From: Actinomycetospora sp.
Lineage (GTDB): Bacteria > Actinomycetota > Actinomycetes > Mycobacteriales > Pseudonocardiaceae
Direction: 5' to 3'
Assembly (NCBI GenBank): GCA_029266415.1
Contig: JAQSWW010000087.1
Span: forward strand, 1-36,054
DNA: 36,054 nucleotides
This document shows positions 7,748 through 15,425 of this stretch, piece after piece. Position 1 is the first letter of the stretch. The number at the start of each line of letters is the position of its first letter. Below the pieces are notes generated by a model that saw only the letters and a program-made list of their open reading frames with translations, had not been told where the DNA came from and did not search any database. The position numbers were made by a program, and so were the translations under genes.

Positions 7748-8193
7748 CGGATGCGCTCCACGAGACCCGGCATCGCGGCCTCGACCATCTCGATCACCTC
7801 GTCGAACCCGCCCGGCCCGCCGTAGTACGGGTCGGGCACCTCGGCACCCTCGGGCGCCTCGGGGTCGAACGAGCGCAGCAGCACGACGCGCTCGGGGTCG
7901 GCGCCGGCGGCGACGAGGTCGCGGACGTGGTCCTCGCTCGCGGCCACCAGGAGGTCGGCCTCGAGCTGCTCGGCGTCGATCCGCCGCGCGGTGTGGGTGG
8001 TGTCGTAGCCCCGGTCGCGCAGCGTGCCCGCGGCGCGCCGGTCCATCGGCTCGCCGGCGTGCCAGTCGCCGATGCCCGCGCTGGAGACGGTGACCGCGTC
8101 CGCCAGCCCGGCCTCGGCGAGCCGGGTGCGGAACACCTTCTCGGCGACGGGGGAGCGGCAGATGTTGCCCGAGCAGACGAAGACGACGTGCAC
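7744..8193 (-). CDS. ptpA: Low-molecular-weight protein tyrosine phosphatase
   Basis: A 149-residue phosphatase. The C-x5-R signature is CSGNICRS at residues 7-14, with catalytic Cys7 and Arg13, and the general acid sits in VPDPYYGG near residue 120. Length and layout are those of actinobacterial PtpA. A GACCAT hexamer lies six bases before the GTG start, a possible leaderless -10 box. The stop overlaps the fructosamine-kinase gene by GTGA. In M. tuberculosis PtpA is Rv2234, beside SURF1 and upstream of a PtkA tyrosine kinase; no PtkA homologue is present here. Confidence 0.94.
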   Translation of the reverse strand: MHVVFVCSGNICRSPVAEKVFRTRLAEAGLADAVTVSSAGIGDWHAGEPMDRRAAGTLRDRGYDTTHTARRIDAEQLEADLLVAASEDHVRDLVAAGADPERVVLLRSFDPEAPEGAEVPDPYYGGPGGFDEVIEMVEAAMPGLVERIR

Positions 8194-8255
8194 GCCGCCA
8201 TGGTCGCGCCCGCCCCACCGGTGCCGCCGGGGCGGGGTGGGCAGAATGGGCGGCC

Positions 8256-9149
8256 ATGGAGACGGGGCGTCGAGGGGAGCACGCCGACAGGGGAGCTCGA
8301 CCGTCGGGCGAGGTCACCGTGGCCGACGCCGTCGCCGCTCTCGAGGCGGCCTACCCCCCGGAGCTGGCGCAGGACTGGGACGCGGTCGGGCTCACGGTCG
8401 GCGACCCGGTCGCACCGGTCCGGCGCGTGCTCGTCGCGGTCGACCCGCTGCCCGCCGTGCTCGAGGAGGCGGTCGCGACCGGGGTCGACCTGCTCGTCAC
8501 CCACCACCCGCTGCTGCTGCGCGGGGTGCACGCCGTGGCCACGACGGCGCCGAAGGGCTCGGCGGTCCACCGGCTGATCCGCGGGGGGATCGCGCTGTTC
8601 AGCGCCCACACCAACGCCGACGCGGCGAATCCCGGGGTGTCCGACGCCCTCGCGACGGCGCTGGGCGTGACGGTCGGCGGCCCTCTGAGCCCCCAGGGCG
8701 ACGGGTCCGTCGGGATCGGGCGGATCGGCGCGCTGCCCGAGCCCGAGACCCTCGCCGCGTTCACCCGCCGCGTCGCCGACGCGCTCCCCGCCACCGCGTG
8801 GGGTGTACGCGCCGGCGGCGACCCGCAGCGCACCGTGCGGCGCGTCGCGGTCTCCGGGGGCGCCGGGGACTCGATGCTGCACCTCTCCCGCGACGCGGGC
8901 GTCGACGTCTACGTCACCGCCGACCTGCGTCACCACCCCGCCACCGACCACCTCGCCGAGGCCGGCGCCCCCGCGCTCGTCGACGTCGCCCACTGGGCCT
9001 CCGAGCACCCCTGGTGCGCGCAGGCCGCCGCCGTGCTGACCGCGCTCGACCCCGCGCTCGAGGTCGCGGTGTCCACCGCGCGCACCGACCCGTGGAGCCT
9101 CGGCCAGGACTCTCCCGACCCCGCTGGAGCAGGAGCCGTGATCTCGTGA
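8256..9149 (+). CDS. Nif3-like dinuclear metal centre hexameric protein
   Basis: A 297-residue NIF3/YbgI protein (often annotated GTP cyclohydrolase 1 type 2). The metal ligands are seen in LLVTHHPLLLRG, the FSAHTNAD segment, and the C-terminal DVAHWASEHPW. VTVADAVAALEAAYPPELAQDWDAVGLTVG is the usual family N terminus but here follows a 20-residue extension; a start at GTG 8319 would remove it. I keep ATG 8256 because CAGAAT lies eight bases upstream. The exact activity of the family is unsettled. Its stop overlaps the zinc-ribbon gene start by GTGA, the same arrangement as Rv2230c-Rv2229c. Confidence 0.9.
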   Translation: METGRRGEHADRGARPSGEVTVADAVAALEAAYPPELAQDWDAVGLTVGDPVAPVRRVLVAVDPLPAVLEEAVATGVDLLVTHHPLLLRGVHAVATTAPKGSAVHRLIRGGIALFSAHTNADAANPGVSDALATALGVTVGGPLSPQGDGSVGIGRIGALPEPETLAAFTRRVADALPATAWGVRAGGDPQRTVRRVAVSGGAGDSMLHLSRDAGVDVYVTADLRHHPATDHLAEAGAPALVDVAHWASEHPWCAQAAAVLTALDPALEVAVSTARTDPWSLGQDSPDPAGAGAVIS

Positions 9150-9883
9150 AGGCCGACCCGACCGTCCAACGCAAGCTGCTCGACCTCGCCGCCCTGGACG
9201 CCGAGCTCGCGCGGGCCGAGTACCGCCGGCGCACGATGCCCGAGCAGACCGCGGTCGAGGAGGCCGAGGCCGTCCTGCGCACCCGCCGCGACGCCGTCGT
9301 GCGGGCCCGCACGTCGGTCAGCGACCTCGGACGCGACGTCGCGAAGCTCGAGCAGGAGGTCGCCCAGGTCAGCGCACGCGAGCAGCGCGACCGGGGGCTG
9401 ATGGACTCGGGCAGCGTGTCCGCCAAGCAGATGACCGACCTGTCCCACGAGCTCGAGACCCTCGCCCGCCGCCGCGGGGTGCTGGAGGACTCCCAGCTCG
9501 AGGCCATGGAGCGCCTCGACGCCGCCGAGACCGACCTCGCCCACGAGCAGGCCGCCCTCGACGAGGCCGAGACCACGCTGGCCGACGCCGTGGAGCGCCG
9601 CGACGGGGTGCTCGGCGACATCGAGGTGATCGAGAAGCGACGGGGCGCCGAGCGCCGGGAGCTCGCGGCGTCGCTGCCCGCGGACCTCCTCGGGCTCTAC
9701 GACCAGCTGCGCACCCGGACCGGCCACGGTGCCGGCGAGCTCGTGGGGGGTCGCTGCGGGGCCTGCCGGATGGAGATGGACCGGAGCGAGCTGCGCGACA
9801 TCGCCGCGGCCGCGCCCGACGAGGTCGTCCGGTGCGAGCAGTGCGGGGCGATCGTGGTGCGCACCGGCCAGGGGGCGGCGTGA
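9146..9883 (+). CDS. Coiled-coil zinc-ribbon protein (C4-type, CdsZ-like)
   Basis: A 245-residue protein that starts VKADPTVQRKLLDLAALDAELARAEYRRR and forms a long antiparallel coiled coil from about residue 10 to 180. A C-terminal zinc ribbon has four Cys in two pairs, GGRCGACRMEMD and VRCEQCGAIVVR. This is the family of Rv2229c, and homologues are consistently found between nif3 and an RNase HI/phosphatase gene. The exact role is not settled; nucleic-acid binding is proposed for relatives. Both ends overlap neighbours by GTGA (9146-9149 and 9880-9883), so the three genes are translationally coupled. Confidence 0.92.
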   Translation: MKADPTVQRKLLDLAALDAELARAEYRRRTMPEQTAVEEAEAVLRTRRDAVVRARTSVSDLGRDVAKLEQEVAQVSAREQRDRGLMDSGSVSAKQMTDLSHELETLARRRGVLEDSQLEAMERLDAAETDLAHEQAALDEAETTLADAVERRDGVLGDIEVIEKRRGAERRELAASLPADLLGLYDQLRTRTGHGAGELVGGRCGACRMEMDRSELRDIAAAAPDEVVRCEQCGAIVVRTGQGAA

Positions 9884-10545
9884 CGACGGCCGGATCCTGG
9901 ACGGGCCGGGGTGCCACGATGCCGACGCGCGTGCTGCTGCTGCGGCACGGGCAGAGCCCGCTGTCGGTGGAGAAGCGCTACTCCGGGCGCGGCAACCCCG
10001 AACTGACGCGCGAGGGTCTCGAGCAGGCCGCGGCCGCGGCGACCGCGCTCGCCGCCCGCCACATCGGGACCGACGGCAACATCCGGGCGGTGATCAGCTC
10101 GCCGTTGCTGCGGGCGCGTCAGACCGCCGAGCCGGTGGCGGGCGTGCTCGGGCTCGGGGTCAGCGTCGAGGACCGGTTCACCGAGACCGACTTCGGCACG
10201 TGGGAGGGCCTGACCTTCCCGGAGGCCGCGCAGCGCGACCCCGAGGTGCACCGGGCCTGGCTCGGCGACAGCTCGGTCAGCCCGCCGCAGGGCGAGAGCT
10301 TCGACGTCGTCGCCCGGCGCGTCGACGCCGGGCTCGACGACCTGCTGCGCCGCCACCCGGGGCAGACCGTCGTGCTCGTCAGCCACGTCACGCCGATCAA
10401 GCTGATCCTGCGCCGGGCGCTCGACGCCGGGCCGCAGATGCTCTATCGCCTGCACCTGGACCTGGCGTGCCTGTCGGTCGTCGAGTTCTGGCCCGACGGC
10501 GGCGCGTCGGTGCGGCTGGTCAACGACACGAGCTATTTGGCCTAG
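9880..10545 (+). CDS. Histidine phosphatase superfamily protein (CobC-like), no RNase HI domain
   Basis: A 221-residue phosphatase of the phosphoglycerate-mutase fold. The phospho-accepting His23 is in RHGQ (22-25), followed by RYSGRGNPELT, the ETDFGTWEG loop, and the second catalytic His in VVLVSHVTPIK. In M. tuberculosis the equivalent gene (Rv2228c) makes a fused protein with RNase HI at its N terminus and this alpha-ribazole/acid phosphatase domain at its C terminus. Here only the phosphatase is left, with a short linker-like N terminus (TTAGSWTGRGATMP). The GTG start overlaps the upstream stop and has AGGGGGCGG upstream. Substrate could be alpha-ribazole phosphate or another phosphomonoester. 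Confidence 0.9.
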   Translation: MTTAGSWTGRGATMPTRVLLLRHGQSPLSVEKRYSGRGNPELTREGLEQAAAAATALAARHIGTDGNIRAVISSPLLRARQTAEPVAGVLGLGVSVEDRFTETDFGTWEGLTFPEAAQRDPEVHRAWLGDSSVSPPQGESFDVVARRVDAGLDDLLRRHPGQTVVLVSHVTPIKLILRRALDAGPQMLYRLHLDLACLSVVEFWPDGGASVRLVNDTSYLA

Positions 10546-10552
10546 CGGCCTC

Positions 10553-10592
10553 GTGCGTGCTTGGACGTGCCCCAGCACCGACAAGCACGCAC
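10553..10592. terminator. Bidirectional hairpin terminator, related to that at 33219-33258
   Basis: Arms 10553-10570 and 10575-10592 pair with 11 outer and 4 inner base pairs around a 3x3 internal loop and a 4-base loop. It lies between convergent genes ending at 10545 and 10611. The outer sequence GTGCGTGCTTG is very close to GTGAGTGCTTG of the hairpin at 33219. Confidence 0.75.
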
Positions 10593-10610
10593 ACCACCGA
10601 CGACCGGAGG

Positions 10611-11741
10611 TCAGAACCACTCCAGCCACGCGCCACCCGGGTGGGCGAGGCCGAGGACCTCGCCGCTCGTGCGTCCGTCGCGGCCCACCGAGAGGTGGCC
10701 GACGACCCCGGTGACCCCGGCGCGCGACACCTGCAGCGCGCGGGCGGGCACCGGCAGGTCCTGCACGCTGTCGCACCCGTCCGGGCCGAGCGGGGTCAGC
10801 GGGTCGACCGAGATCCACTCGACGTCGCGTCCGAGCTCCGGCAGCCGGCGGCGGAACGCGGCGCGCTGGGTGTCGGTGAGGAACACGTGGACGTAGGTGT
10901 CGACGAGCACGAGCAGCGCGTCCTCGGGCATGCCGCGGCAGAGCTCGAGCAGGTCCTCGACGGCGTCGCCGCGACGCAGCGGCGCGGGGTGGGTGCGGGC
11001 CACCTCGGAAGCGGCGGCGAACCGGTCCACCGCGCCGGTCTCGGGCGGGATGCAGGCGGCGAGCCAGTCGCGCACGCGCGGGTCGTCGAGGTCGAGGGGC
11101 TCGACGTCGACCCCGAGCCGGTCGGCGATCACCGGCATCCGCGCGGGCAGCGGGGCGGGCCGCCCGCGCAGCTCGGGCGCGACCGTCACCGCCGCGTCCG
11201 GGTCGCCCACCGCGCGCTCGCCGAACACGAACCGGTAGCGGTCGAGGTGCAGCCCCAGGCCCGCGCCGGTGCCGAGGTCGACGAGCGCGATCGGGCGCTC
11301 CGCGTCGAGGCGCCCGAGGACGTGGCCCAGGACGGCCACGACGTCGGCGCTGCGGGCGACCTCGTTCATCTGGTACCGGTGCTCGGCGCACAGGGCGGCG
11401 AGCTCGTCGGCGTGCTCGCGGGCGAAGGCCGTCAGCGCCGTCCGGAACCCCCGGTCCAGCGGCGGCTGGCCGGAACCCGGCGTCGGGAAGTAGCGCGCCA
11501 ACGATTCCGGGTCCCGGCGCGCGACCAGGTAGCGGATCGCGGCGCTGAGCAGCAGGGGCGGGAGCCGATCGGCGGGGATGCGCGCGCCGAGGGCCAACAG
11601 GTCCGGCTCCGCGGCGATCGCCCGGAACAGCTCGGCGGTCAGCGCCCACGTCGGCGGCGCGTCCGCCGGCGACCAGCCCGCCGCGATGCCGAGGGCCTGC
11701 TCCCGCACGCTGGCGCGGGCCTCGGCCTCGGGGGTCGTCAC
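10611..11741 (-). CDS. DUF2332 family protein
   Basis: A 376-residue soluble protein of the DUF2332 family, widespread in actinobacteria and without assigned function. The recognisable core is RYQMNEVARSADVVAVLGHVLG followed by IALVDLGTGAGLGLHLDRYRF, which resembles a methyltransferase-like glycine-rich loop and is the best-kept DUF2332 feature. The remainder has a region with P-x-x-LL and RYLVARRDPESLARYFPTP. The GTG at 11741 follows a CAGGCT -10-like box by seven bases, which favours this start although the frame is open upstream. It ends near the hairpin at 10553-10592 and is divergent from a truncated MmyB-like gene. Confidence 0.82.
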   Translation of the reverse strand: MTTPEAEARASVREQALGIAAGWSPADAPPTWALTAELFRAIAAEPDLLALGARIPADRLPPLLLSAAIRYLVARRDPESLARYFPTPGSGQPPLDRGFRTALTAFAREHADELAALCAEHRYQMNEVARSADVVAVLGHVLGRLDAERPIALVDLGTGAGLGLHLDRYRFVFGERAVGDPDAAVTVAPELRGRPAPLPARMPVIADRLGVDVEPLDLDDPRVRDWLAACIPPETGAVDRFAAASEVARTHPAPLRRGDAVEDLLELCRGMPEDALLVLVDTYVHVFLTDTQRAAFRRRLPELGRDVEWISVDPLTPLGPDGCDSVQDLPVPARALQVSRAGVTGVVGHLSVGRDGRTSGEVLGLAHPGGAWLEWF

Positions 11742-11748
11742 GGGCCGT

Positions 11749-11754
11749 AGCCTG
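11749..11754 (-). promoter_or_regulatory. Leaderless-type -10 box for the DUF2332 gene
   Basis: CAGGCT on the minus strand, 7 bases before the GTG at 11741. Confidence 0.4.
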
Positions 11755-11787
11755 CCGAGACCCGGGCCGGCGGCGCAACGGGACGGG

Positions 11788-12167
11788 CTACACGATCTCG
11801 CGGCGCGCGAGGAGCGCGACGCGCGCGCCCGCTCCCTGGTGGCCGACCTGCGCGCCAGCACCAGCCGCTACCCCCACGACCCGGAGCTCACGACGCTCGT
11901 CGCCGATCTCTCCCGCGTCAGCACCGAGTTCGTCGCCCTCTGGGACTCGCAGGTCGTCGCCGGCCACCAGCAGAGCCACAAGACCGTCGCGCGCCCCGAG
12001 GTCGGCGACGTGGACATGGACTGCGACGTCCTCACCACCGCCGAGGACGACCTCCGCGTCCTCGTCTTCACCCCGGCCCGGGCAGCGACTCCCGCGGCCG
12101 GCTCGACCTGCTGGCCGCGCTCGGGACCCAGTCGATGAGCACCCCCGAGCCGACGGCGAGTACGTAG
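11788..12167 (+). pseudogene. C-terminal remnant of an XRE/MmyB-type transcription regulator, frameshifted
   Basis: The plus strand reads SLVADLRASTSRYPHDPELT, then LVADLSRVSTEFVALWDSQVV and RPEVGDVDMDCDVL, closely matching the MmyB-like ligand-binding domain that follows the HTH in a large actinobacterial regulator family. The N-terminal HTH is missing: DNA upstream of about 11788 belongs to the divergent DUF2332 promoter. The frame breaks near 12075-12085 (CCCGGCCCGGGC); one extra C there gives TPAPGSDSRGRLDLLAALG, the expected family ending, with a TAG at 12165-12167. It is therefore both truncated and frameshifted. The truncation is real on this sequence; the frameshift alone could be an assembly error. 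Confidence 0.72.
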
Positions 12168-12203
12168 TTCGCGACCTGTCCGACGTCTCCGGCCCGCTCC
12201 AGG

Positions 12204-12221
12204 CTCGGTGCACGCACCGAG
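12204..12221. promoter_or_regulatory. Inverted repeat upstream of the SnoaL-like gene
   Basis: CTCGGTGC-AC-GCACCGAG is a perfect 8-bp palindrome arm pair with a 2-bp centre, just before the ribosome binding site AGGGGAG of the gene at 12236. It could be an operator or a 5' hairpin. Confidence 0.4.
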
Positions 12222-12235
12222 CAGGGGAGCACCCG

Positions 12236-12633
12236 ATGACCAGCACCACCACCGACAACGCGACCGTCGTCCGCGCGGCCTACGAAGCCTTCGCCCGGGG
12301 CGACATCCCCGCCGTCGTCGAGAGCTTCGATCCGGCGATCGTCTGGACGAGTCGACGGGGCTCATCGCCGGCACCTACGAGGGTCCGGAGGCCGTCGTCG
12401 AGGGCGTGTTCGTGCCCATCGGCAGCGAGTGGGAGGTCTTCACCGTCGATCCCGACCGCGTGGTCGCCGAGGGGGACGTCTGCGTCGCCGTCGGCACCTA
12501 CCGGGGGACCTACCGCGCGACCGGACGGTCGATGACGTCGCGCTTCGCGCACGTCTGGGAGATGCGCGACGGCCGGATCGTGCGTTTCGAGCAGATCGCG
12601 GACACCGAGTCGTTCAACGCCGCGCTGCGCTGA
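12236..12633 (+). pseudogene. SnoaL/NTF2-like protein with a single-base frameshift
   Basis: The N terminus MTSTTTDNATVVRAAYEAFARGD, then IPAVVESFDPAIVW, is in one frame. The rest, STGLIAGTYEGPEAVVEGVF through RFAHVWEMRDGRIVRFEQIADT, is in the next frame. Together they form a complete SnoaL-like cone-shaped domain of about 132 residues. The break is at about 12347-12350: adding one G to give ACGGAG restores the conserved W-T-E of this family. A good ribosome binding site (AGGGGAG at 12223-12229) precedes the ATG. Either the gene was recently inactivated or one base of a GG was missed. Known relatives act on small hydrophobic ligands or as isomerases; no specific role is evident. Confidence 0.75.
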
Positions 12634-12639
12634 GCGAAC

Positions 12640-13875
12640 TCACCAGGACAGCACCAGCGCGAGCGCGCCGGTGCCGGCGACCAGGCACGCCGGCACGGTC
12701 GCCAGCCCGGCGAGCGTGAACGTCCCCAGCGGCGCCGGGACCCCGCGCGCCGCCAGCACCCGCCGCCACAGGAGCGTGGCGAGCGAGCCGGCCGGGGTGA
12801 GGTTCGGGCCGACGTTCACCCCGATCAACAGCGCCAGCACCAGTCCGAGCGGCGGCGTCGGGCCGAGCGCGGCGAGCAGGACGAGGGTCGCGGGAAGGTT
12901 GTTGACGAGGTTGGCCAGCAGCGCGGCGATCCCGGCCATCGCCAGCAGCGCGGCGAACGACGTGCCGGTGGGCAGGAGGCCGGCGGCGAGGTCGCCGAGA
13001 CCGTGCTCGGTCACCGCCGCCACCACCACGCCCAGGGCGAGGACGAACAGGCAGAACAGCGGCGAGGCCGCGGCGAGGGCGTGGAGCGGCCGCGTGTGTC
13101 GGGCCAGCAGCGTCCGCGCCGCCAGCACCACCGCACCGGCGACCGCGACCCACGCCGGCTCGACGCCCAGCGGCGAGGCGACCGCGAAGCCGGCGAGGGT
13201 CGCCTCCAGCACCGCGACGGCGAACCGGGGGAGGGGTGCCTCCTCGGTGCTCGGCTCGCCGGTCGGGTCGGTGGCGAGGTCGGCGCGGAACGTCCACCGC
13301 AGCCCGACGTACTCGACGGCCAGCACCGCGAGCTGCGGCAGGACCATGAGCCCGGCGAAGCCGAGGAACGACAGCCCGGTGGACGGCAGCGCGAGCAGGT
13401 TGGTCAGGTTCGCGACGGGCAGCAGCAGCGAGGCGCTGTTGGCGAGGTGCGCGCAGGCGAAGGCGGGCGGGGCGGGCCGCGCGCCGAGGCGCCGCGTGGT
13501 GTCGAGCACCACGGGGGTCAGCAGGACGACGGTCGCGTCGAGGCTCAGCACGGCCGTCGTGGCGGCCGCCGCGACGACGACCAGCGCGAACAGGCGTCGG
13601 GGGCGCCCGTGCGAGCGCTGGGCCAGCGCGCTGCCGGCCCACCGGAACACGCCCTCGGCGTCGGCGAGGTGAGCGAGCACGAGGACCGCGGCGAGGAAGC
13701 CGACCGTCGGCGCGAGCTCGCGGACCTCGGCCCACGCGGCGTCGATCGTCAGCAGGCCGGTCGCGAGGACGACGAGGGCGGCAGGGACGGCGGCGGACGC
13801 CTCGGGCAGCCCGCGCGGGCGGGTGACCGCGACGACGAGGACGGCCGCGAGGAGGCCGACCGGGAGGGCGGTCAC
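12640..13875 (-). CDS. ArsB/SLC13-type anion permease
   Basis: A 411-residue integral membrane protein with 10-12 predicted helices and the ArsB-type repeat signatures. The key segments are TTAVLSLDATVVLLTPVVL near 107-125, NLVNNLPATLVLLA near 325-338, and GVNVGPNLTPAGSLATLLWRR near 353-373. The last is the hallmark of arsenite/antimonite and related carboxylate or anion carriers. The GTG start overlaps the stop of the TSUP gene upstream by GTGA. No arsR or arsC is nearby, so arsenite need not be the substrate. Pairing with a TSUP exporter suggests oxyanion or sulfur-anion transport, which is inference. It ends 7 bp from the convergent SnoaL pseudogene. Confidence 0.86.
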   Translation of the reverse strand: MTALPVGLLAAVLVVAVTRPRGLPEASAAVPAALVVLATGLLTIDAAWAEVRELAPTVGFLAAVLVLAHLADAEGVFRWAGSALAQRSHGRPRRLFALVVVAAAATTAVLSLDATVVLLTPVVLDTTRRLGARPAPPAFACAHLANSASLLLPVANLTNLLALPSTGLSFLGFAGLMVLPQLAVLAVEYVGLRWTFRADLATDPTGEPSTEEAPLPRFAVAVLEATLAGFAVASPLGVEPAWVAVAGAVVLAARTLLARHTRPLHALAAASPLFCLFVLALGVVVAAVTEHGLGDLAAGLLPTGTSFAALLAMAGIAALLANLVNNLPATLVLLAALGPTPPLGLVLALLIGVNVGPNLTPAGSLATLLWRRVLAARGVPAPLGTFTLAGLATVPACLVAGTGALALVLSW

Positions 13876-14630
13876 CGCAGGAACAGGTAGATCGCCACCC
13901 CGACGCCGAGGACCACGACGCTCCAGCGCAGCACGCCGTCGGGCAGCTTCTTGGCGACGGCCATGCCGAGGTACCCGCCGGCGAGCGTCGTCGGGGCGAG
14001 CAGGAGCACCGCGAGCCAGTCGACGGGCGCGAAGAGCGCGAAGAGCAGCACCGTCACCGTGCTCGTCACCAGCGACAGGAGCACCTTCACGGCGTTGAGG
14101 CGCTGCAGCGTGTCGTGGGCGAGCAGGGAGAGCACGGCGATCAGCACCACGCCCAGCGCGCCGCCGAAGTACCCGCCGTAGACGGCCGCGAGGAAGATCG
14201 TCGGGAGGAGGACCTTCGGGTTGTCGGCGGTGCGCTCGGCGCTGCTGGTCCAGCGCTTGATCCAGGGCTGCGCGCCGAGCGTGAGGCTCGCGAGGAGCAC
14301 GAGGATCGGGACGACGGCGTCGAACACCGACTGGGGCAGGACCAGGAGCAGCGCGCAGCCGACGCCCGAGCCGAGGGCGGCGACGATGCTCGTGGTGACG
14401 ATGCGCCGACGCTGGCCCTGCAGGTCGTCGCGGGCGTTGACCGTCGAGCCCGCGTAGCCCGGCCACTGCGCCACCGAGTTGGTGACGTTCGCGGGCAGGG
14501 GCGCCAGACCCGTCGCGAGCAGGGCGGGGAAGACGATCAGCGACCCGCCGCCGGCGACCGCGTTGACCGCGCCGGCGACCAGCCCGAGCACGCCCAGCAG
14601 GACGATCTGGAGCACCGACGGGTCCGACAC
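13872..14630 (-). CDS. TSUP (TauE/SafE) family sulfite/anion exporter
   Basis: A 252-residue membrane protein of the TSUP family with about eight helices. Diagnostic segments are GLVAGAVNAVAGGGSLIVFPALL at 18-40, the matching second-half repeat AAVYGGYFGGALGVVLIAVL near 145-164, and LAGGYLGMAVAKKLPDGVLRW near the C terminus. Members export sulfite, sulfoacetate, sulfolactate and similar anions. The GTG at 14630 follows TAGCGT by seven bases, so I use it although the frame is open further up. It is divergent from rnpB, with a 9-bp inverted repeat between the two promoters, and is co-translated with the ArsB-like gene. Confidence 0.9.
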   Translation of the reverse strand: MSDPSVLQIVLLGVLGLVAGAVNAVAGGGSLIVFPALLATGLAPLPANVTNSVAQWPGYAGSTVNARDDLQGQRRRIVTTSIVAALGSGVGCALLLVLPQSVFDAVVPILVLLASLTLGAQPWIKRWTSSAERTADNPKVLLPTIFLAAVYGGYFGGALGVVLIAVLSLLAHDTLQRLNAVKVLLSLVTSTVTVLLFALFAPVDWLAVLLLAPTTLAGGYLGMAVAKKLPDGVLRWSVVVLGVGVAIYLFLR

Positions 14631-14637
14631 GTGCGCG

Positions 14638-14643
14638 ACGCTA
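14638..14643 (-). promoter_or_regulatory. Leaderless-type -10 box for the TSUP gene
   Basis: TAGCGT on the minus strand, 7 bases before the GTG at 14630. Confidence 0.45.
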
Positions 14644-14663
14644 ACGGTCGGGGGGAACCGTGT

Positions 14664-14690
14664 CCTCGGGACACGGGTCGGGTCCCGAGG
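14664..14690. promoter_or_regulatory. Inverted repeat between the rnpB and TSUP promoters
   Basis: CCTCGGGAC (14664-14672) and GTCCCGAGG (14682-14690) are perfect 9-bp arms with a 9-bp spacer. The repeat sits where the -35 regions of both divergent promoters should be. Confidence 0.45.
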
Positions 14691-14698
14691 GGCGGCTG

Positions 14699-14704
14699 TA
14701 AGCT
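14699..14704 (+). promoter_or_regulatory. -10 box of rnpB
   Basis: TAAGCT lies 7 bases before the first base of the P1 helix of RNase P RNA at 14712. No convincing -35 hexamer is visible. Confidence 0.55.
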
Positions 14705-14711
14705 GCTCGAC

Positions 14712-15126
14712 GCGGACGAGTCGGCCGGGCGACCGCGGCGGACCCCACGAGGGGCCGTCGAGGAAAGTCCGGACTCCACAGGGCAGGGTGGTTGCCAACA
14801 GCAACCCGGGGTGACCCGCGGGACAGTGCCACAGAGAACAGACCGCCACCGGGCCTCGCGTCCGGTGGTGAGGGTGAAACGGTGGTGTAAGAGACCACCA
14901 GCGTCCTGGGTGACCAGGACGGCTCGGTAAACCCCACCCGGAGCAAGGTCAAGAAGGTCGGTCCGCGAGGACCGGCTGCGCAGGTCGTCCGAGGGCTGCC
15001 CGCCCGAGACCTGCGGGTAGACCGCTGGAGCCCGCCGGCGACGGCGGGCCGAGATGGATGGTCGCCACCCACGGGACCGTGAGGGCCCGTGGGGACAGGA
15101 TCCGGCTTACAGGCCGACTCGTCCGC
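14712..15126 (+). ncRNA. rnpB: RNase P RNA, bacterial class A
   Basis: The catalytic RNA that removes 5' leaders of pre-tRNAs. The ends pair as helix P1: 14712-14726 (GCGGACGAGTCGGCC) is the exact reverse complement of 15112-15126. Conserved pieces occur in order: GAGGAAAGTCCGGACTCC at 14758-14775 (5' strand of P4 and CR I), CCACAGAGAACAGACC near 14829-14844, GGTAAACCCCACCCGGAGCA near 14926-14945, and GAGATGGATGGTCGCC near 15050-15066 (3' strand of P4, CR V). The length of 415 nt is normal for actinobacteria. Apparent long ORFs on both strands in this stretch are artefacts of its GC content. Confidence 0.97.
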
Positions 15127-15197
15127 CCCACAGCCTGTGACCTGCGCGTTCTCTCCGCGGCGTAGCTTCCCTCACGAGCACGAGGGGAGCCGCCACG

Positions 15198-15422
15198 ATG
15201 ACGACCGCCAGTGGACGAGTCCACCGCGAGCCCGACGACGAGGTGCCGCCGCTGCCGCGCCAGCAGGTCCCACGCGTCGCGGAGCGGGAGGTCCCCGAAC
15301 TCCCCGAGGACGAGCTGCCGGCCGTGCGCGACGACGAGACGTTCGAGCCGCCGGAGCCGTTCCTGCCGCCGGTGGACGCGCACCGCCCTCCGGAGAACGG
15401 GGCCCAGGGCGCTGAGCCGTGA
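15198..15422 (+). CDS. Small acidic, proline-rich protein of unknown function
   Basis: A 74-residue hydrophilic protein rich in Glu, Asp, Pro and Arg (segments VPELPEDELPAVRDDETF and PPEPFLPPVDAHRPPEN). It has no Cys, no membrane helix and a probably disordered structure. The ATG at 15198 is preceded by GAGGGGAGC at suitable distance. It follows rnpB by about 70 bases and ends 4 bp from the convergent cupin gene. I do not recognise a family; the ribosome binding site and the clean fit between neighbours support it. Confidence 0.55.
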   Translation: MTTASGRVHREPDDEVPPLPRQQVPRVAEREVPELPEDELPAVRDDETFEPPEPFLPPVDAHRPPENGAQGAEP

Positions 15423-15425
15423 GGG

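Noticed and set aside
14641..15072. Minus-strand ORF of 143 residues across RNase P RNA
   Set aside because: It overlaps the conserved rnpB helices and motifs; such frames are a known false annotation over rnpB.
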